Positions 9,761 to 18,125 of a DNA stretch of 64,000 nt are shown here, in pieces. The notes under the pieces are model-generated. The model worked only from the letters and a program-made list of their open reading frames with translations, was not told where the DNA came from and searched no databases. Source of the stretch: Mucilaginibacter roseus (lineage in GTDB: Bacteria; Bacteroidota; Bacteroidia; Sphingobacteriales; Sphingobacteriaceae); the NCBI RefSeq assembly GCF_021215455.1, contig NZ_JAJPWV010000003.1, positions 124,001 through 188,000 on the forward strand. Direction: 5' to 3'. Position 1 is the stretch's first letter. Each line of letters starts with the position of its first letter. The translations under genes were made by a program, and so were the position numbers.

Positions 9761-11250
9761 TGGGTATAGTAAAGCAACAAGCCTATAAAAACACCATTGT
9801 ACTTTATACCGGTATGGTGATAGCGTACATTAACACGGTATTGCTTTTTCCGCCCATTGTAGGCGATGACAATTTTGGTTTTTACAACCTGGTAATCAGT
9901 GTATCGGTGTTGTATTCGCTGGTATCGGCAATGGGTGTACCCAGTATTATAGCTCGCTATTTTCCGTTTTATCGCACCGAAGATGGCAAGCATAACGGCT
10001 TTATTCATTGGGTGGCATTCTTGTCGTTTATAGGTTTCGGAGCGGCAACGGCGTTGTACCTCATTTTTAAGCCTGCGATAATTGGCGCTTACGCGCAAAG
10101 CTCGCCACTATTTGTAAAGTATTATTATTACATGATACCGCTGGCGCTGTTCATCATCGCCTTCAACTTTTTGGAGATGATGGGACGGGCGGTTTACCGT
10201 ACCATATTTTCAAACGTGCTGCAATTTGTAGTACTGCGCCTGGCTACCACAGTAATGCTGCTGATGATAGCGCAGAAATGGTTAACCTTTGAAGACTTTA
10301 TATTCGGCTATATCATTGTAAACGGTTTGATATCGCTTATATTAATGATAAACCTGCTTTTAGCCGGCAGCTTTAAAATGGGGCGGGTACCCAGCAGCTT
10401 AACAAGTGATAAAAAACAGGAGATGTTCAACTTCGGAATGTTTACACTTGTGTCTGGCTCGGTGTATACCCTACTGCAAAAGGTAGATACGTTGATGCTT
10501 AGCTCTATGGCCAGCGATGCCGTGACCGGGGTTTATAGTTGGTACTTTAACATAGCTATGGTAATTAGCATACCTGCGCAGGCGCTCAGCCGTACTACGT
10601 ATGCTATCGTAGCCGACTCATGGCGAACAAAGAACATGGCAAATATTGCTGATATCTACGCCAAAACATCTATCATTCAACTGGTGGTAGGCATGTTATT
10701 ATTTATTGGCATATTTATTAACCGGGATAACCTTTACGCCCTTGCCCGCAATAAGGACTTTACCGATCCAAAATACTTTACCCTGTTTATTGTGATAGGG
10801 CTCGGCTTTTTGGCTGACATTACCGGCGGGCTAAACAGCTACATTATTACCACATCGCACAAATACAGGTTGGTTACGCTGATTACGGTTATCATGTGCA
10901 TCATCTGCGTCGGGCTTAACTATTTACTTATACCAGTTTACCAGGGGCTCGGTTCGGCCATAGCATATTTTATAACTATTGTGGGCATGAACTTTGCCAC
11001 ATGGCTGTATATTAAAATACGCTTTAAAATGCAGCCTTTCACATATAAGCATTTGCTGGTATTAGTTATTGCGGTTATATGTTATTTTATCGGCTTCCAC
11101 TTTTGGCGCTTGCCCAACGTTTGGCTCGATATTATGGTACGCAGCGGCGTTACCGCCATTGTTTACGCGTTGCTTACTTACCTGTTTAAAATATCGGCAG
11201 ATGTTAATGAGAAGGTTGACGAGCTGATAGCTAAATTTGTACGTAAATAA
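9760..11250 (+). CDS. Wzx-type polysaccharide flippase (MOP superfamily)
   Basis: This 496-residue integral membrane protein has about 12-14 hydrophobic helices and belongs to the polysaccharide biosynthesis/oligosaccharide flippase group. It probably moves undecaprenyl-linked repeat units across the inner membrane. It is coupled to the preceding GT4 by a one-base stop/start overlap. No Wzy polymerase or Wzc/Wza export genes are visible in the window, so this cluster is either incomplete here or uses parts encoded elsewhere. Confidence 0.88.
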   Translation: MGIVKQQAYKNTIVLYTGMVIAYINTVLLFPPIVGDDNFGFYNLVISVSVLYSLVSAMGVPSIIARYFPFYRTEDGKHNGFIHWVAFLSFIGFGAATALYLIFKPAIIGAYAQSSPLFVKYYYYMIPLALFIIAFNFLEMMGRAVYRTIFSNVLQFVVLRLATTVMLLMIAQKWLTFEDFIFGYIIVNGLISLILMINLLLAGSFKMGRVPSSLTSDKKQEMFNFGMFTLVSGSVYTLLQKVDTLMLSSMASDAVTGVYSWYFNIAMVISIPAQALSRTTYAIVADSWRTKNMANIADIYAKTSIIQLVVGMLLFIGIFINRDNLYALARNKDFTDPKYFTLFIVIGLGFLADITGGLNSYIITTSHKYRLVTLITVIMCIICVGLNYLLIPVYQGLGSAIAYFITIVGMNFATWLYIKIRFKMQPFTYKHLLVLVIAVICYFIGFHFWRLPNVWLDIMVRSGVTAIVYALLTYLFKISADVNEKVDELIAKFVRK

Positions 11251-11319
11251 TTTTACAAAACTTAAAACCCACCGGTTTTAATCCGGTTATTTGATTTCAA
11301 TAACACTGTTTTTCTGAAC

Positions 11320-12231
11320 ATGCAAAATCTTGCGCCTGTAGCCCTTTTTGTATATAACCGTCCTGACCATACTCGCCGTACGCTTAATTACCTGCAAAAA
11401 AATTTGCTGGCCGAAGAATCGCGCCTGTATATTTTTGCCGATGCGGCAAAAACGGATGCCGACAAGGAAAAGGTGGAGCAGGTACGCCAATATATAAAAA
11501 CGGTGTCGGGCTTTAAATCAGTCAGGATTATAGAACGGGACAAAAACCTGGGCTTAGCAGCTTCAATTATTGATGGAGTTACTAAATTGGTTACTGATTA
11601 TGGCAAGGTGATTGTATTTGAGGATGACCTGCTATCATCAAAATATACCCTTCAATATTTTAACGAGGCGCTTAACCGCTACGCCAATGAGGAGCAGGTG
11701 ATGCACATTGGCGCTTACATGTACGATTTGCATAACGATAAACTGCCTCAAACCTTCTTTCATCATATTGCTACAAGCTGGGGCTGGGCTACCTGGGCAC
11801 GGGCATGGAAAAACTTTGAGCCGGACATTGATAAGCTGATGGCTCAGTTTGATCAGCAGAAAAAACACCGCTTCTCTGTAGAGAACACCATGAACTTTTG
11901 GAAGCAGATGCGGGAGTTTAAGGCCGGCAAAAACAACTCCTGGGCTATTCGCTGGTACGCGTCGATATTTTTAAAGGGCGGCTTTTCGTTAAATCCGGCG
12001 CATTCGCTGGTGCATAACATTGGGCATGACGGCACGGGCGTACATTCCAATATCGAAAACATGTACCAGGTACAAATTACCGATAAACCGGTAAAGCAGT
12101 TCCCGGCATTGATAGCCGAGGATAAACAGGCTCATATCGCCATCCATGGCTTTTTAAAGAACCGCAAGGGCAGCCTATTGCAGCGTGGTATGAGGCTGAT
12201 TAAGCAGTGGAAGATTAAGTATTTGTCCTGA
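11320..12231 (+). CDS. glycosyltransferase, GT2/GNT-I-like fold
   Basis: This encodes 303 residues. The N terminus PVALFVYNRPDHTRRTL and the DxD-like motif VFEDDLL (~107) mark a GT-A enzyme of the group often annotated as sugar transferase or hemolytic protein HlpA-like. The Trp-rich SWGWATWARAW segment is typical of that group. It lies 69 bp after the flippase gene and converges with the methyltransferase gene at 12283. Donor and acceptor are unknown. Confidence 0.8.
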   Translation: MQNLAPVALFVYNRPDHTRRTLNYLQKNLLAEESRLYIFADAAKTDADKEKVEQVRQYIKTVSGFKSVRIIERDKNLGLAASIIDGVTKLVTDYGKVIVFEDDLLSSKYTLQYFNEALNRYANEEQVMHIGAYMYDLHNDKLPQTFFHHIATSWGWATWARAWKNFEPDIDKLMAQFDQQKKHRFSVENTMNFWKQMREFKAGKNNSWAIRWYASIFLKGGFSLNPAHSLVHNIGHDGTGVHSNIENMYQVQITDKPVKQFPALIAEDKQAHIAIHGFLKNRKGSLLQRGMRLIKQWKIKYLS

Positions 12232-12282
12232 ACCTGATTTGTGGAATTTGGGAAGTGGCAGAATGTTTGGCTGACTTCAGAT

Positions 12283-13029
12283 CTACTTAATGGCTTTTAA
12301 TACAATATATGGCGATAAAGCCTCGCTTTCAACGGGCACAATCTTGGTAAATACCTTGCCGGCAAACCATAAAGCTTTTACAAATGCTTTCGCCAATGCG
12401 CTTTGTTCAGCCTTATTTTCCAGCCAGATGGAAAATTTGCCTGAATAGTAGCACTCTACTTCTTTTAACCCTAACTGGCGACAGCTATCGGCCAGCAGTT
12501 GCAGGTTCATGCTGTTGATGTTGTGCTTATCGTAATTGTCACTGTCAAATTTGCGCTGCACCCAGCCGTTAACACCTACAAAATTTGGCAGGGTGATAAA
12601 CAACACGCCACCGGGTTTAAGGAATTGCAAGTGGGTTTCAATGATAGCCTTGGTATCATTAAAATGTTCTATAAGGCCGAAGGATGATACCAGGTCATAC
12701 TGCCGCTCTGGTGTGTAATTAAAAAGGTCGGCTTCAATAATGGTTATATCATCTTCACTTAACCCGTTGGCCTCAAGTAACTTTTTGATGATGTCCCGAT
12801 GGATGTAGTAATCAAACAGGGTGGTATCCAGCTTTTGATACTTTTTTAAATAGGTGGCATAATAACCCGGGAAACCGCCCAGTTCAATAGCCGTTTTAAT
12901 CTTTTTCTCCGCTATCAGTTTGCCTAAAATATCCCCAAAAACATAATCAGCTTTAATCGGAAAGATGAGGCCTTTTTTTGCTTCCCAAAATGATTTCCAG
13001 AATGAGCGATCGGTTAAATTATTATCCAT
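12283..13029 (-). CDS. class I SAM-dependent methyltransferase
   Basis: This encodes 248 residues with a Rossmann-type SAM site: AIELGGFPGYYA (~47-58), acidic TLFDYY, motif IV DLVSSFGLIEHF and LKPGGVLFITLPN. It is not a close relative of the methyltransferase at 7944. It sits 29 bp downstream of the acetyltransferase gene on the same strand, inside the exopolysaccharide cluster. It could methylate a sugar or act on a lipid carrier; the substrate is not deducible. Confidence 0.8.
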   Translation of the reverse strand: MDNNLTDRSFWKSFWEAKKGLIFPIKADYVFGDILGKLIAEKKIKTAIELGGFPGYYATYLKKYQKLDTTLFDYYIHRDIIKKLLEANGLSEDDITIIEADLFNYTPERQYDLVSSFGLIEHFNDTKAIIETHLQFLKPGGVLFITLPNFVGVNGWVQRKFDSDNYDKHNINSMNLQLLADSCRQLGLKEVECYYSGKFSIWLENKAEQSALAKAFVKALWFAGKVFTKIVPVESEALSPYIVLKAIK

Positions 13030-13058
13030 TTATATTTTAAGCCACTGTTATTTTTAAT

Positions 13059-13577
13059 TTATTCGGTTACGAATGCTTTTTGTTCGAGAACGCGCGCAGG
13101 GTTGCCCACGGCTATGCTATTCGCCGGTATGCTTTTCACCACCACTGCTCCTGCTCCTATTATTACGTTGTCGCCAATGGTAACATCGCCAATTATACAA
13201 ACGTTTGCGCCAATATCAACATTGTTACCAATACGCGGGCAACCGCTAAATGTACCGTCGGCCAATTTTTTATGCCCGATAGTTACCGAATTGCGCAGTA
13301 CGCAGTTTTCGCCAAGCACCACGCCCTGGTTAACCACCAGTGCCTGCCCATGGTAAACAATCAATCCTCTACCCGCGGTTAACTTGCGCGGCAGCTCAAT
13401 ACCCAAAGTCCACTCCACAAAAAATCGATAGAACATTAAGTATGGGAAAAACACCACCTTTGCCACCATATAGCGGTTAATAAGCTGAACCAGCCTGAAC
13501 ATAAAAAGCACCAGCTGGCCTTTTATATTGCCACGGTTAGCTTTCCGGTCCTGAAACAAGTAAGCAAAAGGATTCAT
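13059..13577 (-). CDS. hexapeptide-repeat serine acetyltransferase-like protein (WcaB type)
   Basis: This encodes 172 residues. The C-terminal two thirds is a left-handed beta-helix with hexad repeats (VVLGENCVLRNSVTIGH, IGNNVDIGANVCIIGDVTIG), ending in the CysE-like cap NPARVLE. The short amphipathic N terminus matches the serine acetyltransferase-like enzymes of exopolysaccharide loci rather than cysteine-biosynthetic CysE, which has a longer helical N domain. It probably O-acetylates a sugar of the repeat unit. It is co-directional with the methyltransferase at 12283. Confidence 0.82.
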   Translation of the reverse strand: MNPFAYLFQDRKANRGNIKGQLVLFMFRLVQLINRYMVAKVVFFPYLMFYRFFVEWTLGIELPRKLTAGRGLIVYHGQALVVNQGVVLGENCVLRNSVTIGHKKLADGTFSGCPRIGNNVDIGANVCIIGDVTIGDNVIIGAGAVVVKSIPANSIAVGNPARVLEQKAFVTE

Positions 13578-13740
13578 TTTTGTGTTGACGATATTTTAGC
13601 GATTCCTCAAAAGTAAAATAATTGGCGGGTTTGTTAAACATGCCACTGTTTTTTGCATTATAAACAGGGCTATAGCTTACTTAACGTACCTGTTAAGCAT
13701 AAATGGCTGCAATTAGCTATACTTGTGCCTGTTTTAAAAC

Positions 13741-14988
13741 ATGAAGGTTACACTCATCAATACTGCCGATGCCGGTGGAGGCGCTCCTGCTGCTAGCATG
13801 CGCCTGCTTAAAGCGCTGGTTCAAAACGGCGTTGATGTAACCATGGCTGTGCAACAGAAACTCACCGCAGAACAAAGGGTAACTGCTACTACAGGGAAAC
13901 GCGCGGCCAAAGCCCACTTTTTACTTGAACGCTTACCTTTCATCGCTTTTGAGGAAAGGGATAAAACCGTGCGCTTTGCGTTTTCGCCTGCTAATAGCGG
14001 CAGCAATATTGCTCACCATCCCGCTATACAGGAAGCTGACATATTGCACCTGCACTGGACGAACTCCGGCTACCTTAGCATAAAAAATCTGCAACAGCTG
14101 CTGCAGTTGGGTAAACCTGTGGTTTGGACACTGCATGATATGTGGGCATTCACCGGAGGCTGCCACTACTCCAACGGCTGCGATCATTTTATGAACCAAT
14201 GCGGTAACTGCTGGATGTTGCGTCGGCCGGGGCAGAATGATCTTTCGCACAAAGTTTGGCAGCGTAAGTTTGATGGTTTAAAAGACGCGCAAAATCTGCA
14301 TGTGGTAAGCTGCAGCAAATGGCTGGGTAATGTGTCGCGCAGTAGCGGTTTGCTGGGTACCAAACCAACAGTGGCAATTCCAAATCCTATTGATATTGAT
14401 ATATTTTCACCAAAAGATAAAGCTATAGTCCGCAAAAGATGGGGGATTGATACCGATGCCAGGATTATTCTTTTTGGCGCCGCAAACATAAACGATCGCC
14501 GTAAGGGAATCACCTATTTGGTTGAGGCGCTGCACTTGCTAAAACAACAAATTAGAGAAGCGAGTGTGCAAATGGTGATATTTGGAAAGAACAAGCATTT
14601 TGATACCAGCATCCTGCCGTTTAAGGTTAAGGAGCTAAGCATCATCAGTGCGGAGGCCGACCTGGCAGAATTGTATAGCGCTGCCGATGTGTTTGTATCG
14701 CCATCGCTTGAAGACAACCTGCCTAACATGATTATGGAATCTCTGGCCTGCGGTACGCCCGTAGCGGCATTCAACGCTGGTGGCATTCCTGATCTGATAG
14801 ACCATCAGCAGAACGGTTATCTGGCTGAATATAAATCGGCGGCCGATCTGGCAACGGGCATCAAGCACTTGTTATTTTCTGAAGATAAGGCAGGCTTATC
14901 AACATCGGCCCGGAAAAAGGTACTGGATAACTTTACCAATGATATAGTAGCCAAACAATACATCAATCTTTATAATTCAATATTATAA
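13741..14988 (+). CDS. glycosyltransferase family 4 (WcaL-like)
   Basis: This encodes 415 residues. The N-domain has the GGGAPAASMRL loop and the family signature VVWTLHDMWAFTGGCHYS, followed by a Cys-containing insertion (SNGCDHFMNQCGNCW). The donor domain carries FGAANINDRRKG and VSPSLEDNLPNMIMESLACG, the usual E-rich motif. It belongs to the GT4 group common in colanic-acid-like clusters. Its stop codon directly abuts the ATG of the GT2 gene at 14989, so the pair is probably coupled. The sugar is unknown. Confidence 0.87.
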   Translation: MKVTLINTADAGGGAPAASMRLLKALVQNGVDVTMAVQQKLTAEQRVTATTGKRAAKAHFLLERLPFIAFEERDKTVRFAFSPANSGSNIAHHPAIQEADILHLHWTNSGYLSIKNLQQLLQLGKPVVWTLHDMWAFTGGCHYSNGCDHFMNQCGNCWMLRRPGQNDLSHKVWQRKFDGLKDAQNLHVVSCSKWLGNVSRSSGLLGTKPTVAIPNPIDIDIFSPKDKAIVRKRWGIDTDARIILFGAANINDRRKGITYLVEALHLLKQQIREASVQMVIFGKNKHFDTSILPFKVKELSIISAEADLAELYSAADVFVSPSLEDNLPNMIMESLACGTPVAAFNAGGIPDLIDHQQNGYLAEYKSAADLATGIKHLLFSEDKAGLSTSARKKVLDNFTNDIVAKQYINLYNSIL

Positions 14989-15747
14989 ATGGCAGCGTTT
15001 AACCCGCCTCTCAGCATTATCACCGTTGTGTATAATAACGTACGCGATATTGAGCGCACCATGCTATCGGTATTAGGGCAAACGTATGCTAATATTGAGT
15101 ATATTATCATTGATGGTGCTTCAACAGATGGAACTTTAGCTATCATCCACAAATATCAGGACCGTATTGCCCGGCTGGTGAGCGAAAAAGATAAGGGTAT
15201 TTATGATGCTATGAACAAAGGTTTGGTATTAGCATCCGGCGATTATGTGTTGTTTATGAACTCCGGCGATGAGCTATATGACGCCGGAACCGTCGGAGCC
15301 GTATTTGCCAGCGTGCCGGACGCCGATATTTACTATGGCGAAACGGAGATGATCAATGCGGACGGTAAAAGCCTCGGTCAACGCAGGCACAAAGCACCTG
15401 AAAAATTCAATTGGCGCAGCTTTAAATACGGCATGAGTGTGAGCCACCAGGCCATATACATCAGGCGTAGCCTCACAAAGCCATATGATAGCCGTTATGA
15501 ACTAAGTGCAGATATCGACTGGATATTACATGCCGCCAGGCAAGCCAAAAAAATTGTCAACATTAAACGTTATGTAGCTAAATACCTGGTGGGCGGCATG
15601 TCCAAACAAAAACACCGGCAAAGCCTTGTGGAACGTTTTAACATTATGCGTGAGTATTATGGCTTACTGCCTACCCTGCTCAACCACACGGTTATCGCCT
15701 TTAACCTGGCGTGGTACTGGCTGCTGCACCGCCGTACTAACGACTAA
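14989..15747 (+). CDS. glycosyltransferase family 2 (WcaE-like)
   Basis: This encodes 252 residues of a GT-A enzyme: SIITVVYNNVRDIERT at the N terminus, IIIDGASTDGT (nucleotide-binding Asp) near 37-47, and SEKDKGIYDAMNKGL, a signature of the GT2 group found with WcaL-type GT4 enzymes. It has zero spacing to the preceding GT4 gene and closes the cluster. The function in repeat-unit assembly is inferred. Confidence 0.88.
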   Translation: MAAFNPPLSIITVVYNNVRDIERTMLSVLGQTYANIEYIIIDGASTDGTLAIIHKYQDRIARLVSEKDKGIYDAMNKGLVLASGDYVLFMNSGDELYDAGTVGAVFASVPDADIYYGETEMINADGKSLGQRRHKAPEKFNWRSFKYGMSVSHQAIYIRRSLTKPYDSRYELSADIDWILHAARQAKKIVNIKRYVAKYLVGGMSKQKHRQSLVERFNIMREYYGLLPTLLNHTVIAFNLAWYWLLHRRTND

Positions 15748-15759
15748 ACCCCACAAAAA

Positions 15760-15783
15760 AACCCGGAGCTTATGCCACGGGTT
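15760..15783 (-). terminator. terminator of the bacilliredoxin gene
   Basis: On the minus strand AACCCG...CGGGTT forms a 6-bp stem with a 12-nt loop, followed by TTTTTTTG. It lies 23 bp after the stop codon of the gene at 15807. Confidence 0.65.
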
Positions 15784-15806
15784 CACTTTTTTATATTTTA
15801 TGCTGA

Positions 15807-16220
15807 TTAGCAGTATTGCTCAAATGCGTGTACCAGGTTATCAGCTATCATTTGTGCAGGGCGGCCTTCAATCTGGTGGCGCTCGATGATGTGCACCAAT
15901 TTACCATCCTTAAATAAAGCCATTGATGGTGATGATGGTGGGTAAGGCAGCATGTAGTTACGGGCTGTGTCAACCGCGTCTTTCTCCATACCTGCAAAAA
16001 CGGTTACCAGTTTATCCGGGTGTTTTTCATAAGTAACGGCAGCACGGGCAGCAGGGCGCGCGTTGGCCGCAGCGCAACCGCAAACCGAGTTAACAACTAC
16101 CAATACGGTACCTTCGCTTTCAATAGCGCTTTTTACCGCTTCGGCATCCTTAAGTTCCTGAAAGCCCGCGTTGGTCAATTCGGCACGCATCGGGGCAACT
16201 AAATATTCTGGGTACATCAT
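15807..16220 (-). CDS. BrxA/BrxB family bacilliredoxin
   Basis: This encodes 137 residues of the YphP/YqiW (formerly DUF1094) family with the Cys-Gly-Cys redox motif at C47-G-C49 (NSVCGCAAANARPA). The thioredoxin-like fold and length match. Family members remove bacillithiol from protein thiols, and Bacteroidota are known bacillithiol producers. It is monocistronic, with a TATTTTTG -7 element 27 bp upstream and its own terminator. Confidence 0.9.
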   Translation of the reverse strand: MMYPEYLVAPMRAELTNAGFQELKDAEAVKSAIESEGTVLVVVNSVCGCAAANARPAARAAVTYEKHPDKLVTVFAGMEKDAVDTARNYMLPYPPSSPSMALFKDGKLVHIIERHQIEGRPAQMIADNLVHAFEQYC

Positions 16221-16246
16221 ATACTATCCTTTAAATTAAATTGATA

Positions 16247-16254
16247 CAAAAATA
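16247..16254 (-). promoter_or_regulatory. putative -7 element of the bacilliredoxin gene
   Basis: TATTTTTG on the minus strand matches TAnnTTTG and lies 27 bp upstream of the ATG at 16220. It sits inside a short palindrome, GATAC-AAAAA-TATC. No convincing -33 element is seen. Confidence 0.45.
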
Positions 16255-16314
16255 TCAATTCCATACAAAAACTATTAAAACCGGCGTAATAATAACATTG
16301 GTTTGACGGTTGCC

Positions 16315-16611
16315 TCATTCGGCGCGCTTACAAATACCGTCCTTTATATCGATCAGCAGTACAGACAATACATTTAATCCGCTGGCTGCAGCTACGGTAA
16401 GCAATCCATCGGCAACGGACTGGCGGAAAAATAACAGGTATATTATCGTGCCGTAATACGGCGTCATGCAAATGGGGCAACCATAAAGCGGCTTGTAGAG
16501 GCTACCTTTGGGCTCTACTATCTTTTTGATGCCGTCAAATATCATCCCCTTCCAGCTGCACGCATGTATAAATAGTACAATGAGGGCGATGATGAGCGCG
16601 TGTTCTAACAT
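16315..16611 (-). CDS. small membrane protein with CPxC motif
   Basis: This encodes 98 residues from the ATG at 16611; a TTG start at 16653 would add 14 hydrophobic residues. There is an N-terminal TM helix (~5-18), a loop with YGCPICMTPYYGT (~48-60), which is a zinc-ribbon-like or redox-like Cys pair, and a second TM region (~60-83). The family is not recognised with confidence. It lies between the bacilliredoxin and ahcY genes, with no obvious link to either. The start codon is uncertain. Confidence 0.55.
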   Translation of the reverse strand: MLEHALIIALIVLFIHACSWKGMIFDGIKKIVEPKGSLYKPLYGCPICMTPYYGTIIYLLFFRQSVADGLLTVAAASGLNVLSVLLIDIKDGICKRAE

Positions 16612-16701
16612 AAGGCTGTATATCAGCCTGATGATATACAAAAAGTTTACCAATTAAGCTGCCGCCCGTAGCATCAATTTCATTAACAAAACATTATTAC
16701 G

Positions 16702-16709
16702 TACTTTTG
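16702..16709 (+). promoter_or_regulatory. putative -7 element of ahcY
   Basis: TACTTTTG matches TAnnTTTG and lies 25 bp before the ahcY ATG, the same distance as for typA. No clear -33 box is seen. Confidence 0.5.
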
Positions 16710-16734
16710 CATTCTATAACGAAAAATAAAAAAT

Positions 16735-18051
16735 ATGTCGACTGTAGAGACTGCTTACCTGAAATACAAGGTAAAAGATATTTCGCTGGCTGAGTGGGGC
16801 CGCAAAGAAATTGAACTGGCTGAGGCTGAAATGCCAGGCTTGATGGCATTACGTGCCGAGTACGGCCCATCAAAACCATTGGCCGGTGCACGCATTGCAG
16901 GCTGCCTGCACATGACTATCCAGACTGCCGTATTGATTGAAACTTTGATCGAACTGGGTGCTGAAGTTACCTGGTCATCATGCAATATATTCTCAACTCA
17001 GGATCACGCTGCAGCCGCTATCGCTGCTGCCGGTATCTCGGTTTATGCCTGGAAAGGCATGAATGCCGAAGAGTTTGACTGGTGCATTGAGCAAACCTTG
17101 TTTTTTGGCGAAGAGCGCCAGCCGCTTAACATGATACTGGACGATGGTGGCGATTTAACCAACATGGTATTGGATAAATACCCTGAACTGGTTGCCGCTA
17201 TTAAAGGCCTGTCAGAAGAAACTACTACCGGCGTGCACCGCCTGTACGAGCGCATGAAGAATGGTACGCTACCAATGCCTGCCATTAACGTGAACGACTC
17301 GGTTACCAAATCAAAATTTGATAACAAATACGGCTGTCGCGAATCATTAGTTGACGCTATCCGCCGTGCTACCGACGTAATGATGGCCGGTAAAGTAGCC
17401 GTTGTTTGCGGTTATGGCGATGTAGGTAAAGGCTCTGCTGATTCATTACGTAACGCAGGTGTACGTGTTATTGTTACCGAGATCGATCCAATCTGCGCCC
17501 TGCAAGCGGCTATGGAAGGTTTTGAGGTTAAAAAATTAAGCACCGCCATCGCAGAGGCTGACATTGTGGTTACCGCTACCGGTAATAAGGATATTGTGCG
17601 TGAGCAACACTTCCGTGCGTTAAAGGATAAAGCTATTGTATGTAACATCGGTCACTTTGATAATGAGATTGATATGGCCTGGTTAAACGGCGCTTATGGA
17701 AATACTAAAATTGAAATTAAGCCACAGGTTGATAAATACACTATTGACGGTAAAGATGTGATTGTATTAGCCGAAGGCCGTTTGGTTAACTTAGGTTGCG
17801 CTACCGGCCACCCAAGCTTTGTAATGAGTAACTCATTTACCAACCAAACCCTTGCTCAATTAGAGCTTTGGACCAATGGCGACAAATACGAAAATAAAGT
17901 TTATACGCTGCCAAAACACCTTGACGAGAAAGTAGCCCGCCTGCACCTTGCTAAAATTGGCGTTGAGCTGGAAGTACTTGAACAGGATCAGGCTGAATAC
18001 ATCGGCGTAACAGTTGATGGCCCGTTCAAACCGGAGTACTATCGTTATTAA
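16735..18051 (+). CDS. ahcY: adenosylhomocysteinase
   Basis: This full-length 438-residue enzyme hydrolyses S-adenosylhomocysteine to adenosine and homocysteine in the methyl cycle. Visible motifs are [17 protein letters not shown] (substrate site), the NAD-binding [12 protein letters not shown] near 222-233, the [11 protein letters not shown] region, and the C-terminal KPEYYRY, whose Lys-Tyr tail closes the active site of a neighbouring subunit. It is monocistronic, with a TAnnTTTG box upstream and a hairpin terminator downstream. Two methyltransferases in the nearby polysaccharide cluster would produce its substrate, but this is general metabolism rather than an operon link. Confidence 0.98.
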   Translation: MSTVETAYLKYKVKDISLAEWGRKEIELAEAEMPGLMALRAEYGPSKPLAGARIAGCLHMTIQTAVLIETLIELGAEVTWSSCNIFSTQDHAAAAIAAAGISVYAWKGMNAEEFDWCIEQTLFFGEERQPLNMILDDGGDLTNMVLDKYPELVAAIKGLSEETTTGVHRLYERMKNGTLPMPAINVNDSVTKSKFDNKYGCRESLVDAIRRATDVMMAGKVAVVCGYGDVGKGSADSLRNAGVRVIVTEIDPICALQAAMEGFEVKKLSTAIAEADIVVTATGNKDIVREQHFRALKDKAIVCNIGHFDNEIDMAWLNGAYGNTKIEIKPQVDKYTIDGKDVIVLAEGRLVNLGCATGHPSFVMSNSFTNQTLAQLELWTNGDKYENKVYTLPKHLDEKVARLHLAKIGVELEVLEQDQAEYIGVTVDGPFKPEYYRY

Positions 18052-18086
18052 TAGCTGAAAGTGTAAAAGCAAAGCTGAAAGCATAT

Positions 18087-18118
18087 AAAAGCGGCATGGT
18101 TTTGATCATGCCGCTTTT
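18087..18118. terminator. ahcY terminator, shared with the convergent gene
   Basis: A perfect 12-bp stem AAAAGCGGCATG / CATGCCGCTTTT with an 8-nt loop. A- and T-tracts on both sides make it usable in both directions, 36 bp after ahcY and 8 bp beyond the end of the gene at 18126. Confidence 0.85.
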
Positions 18119-18125
18119 CTATTTA

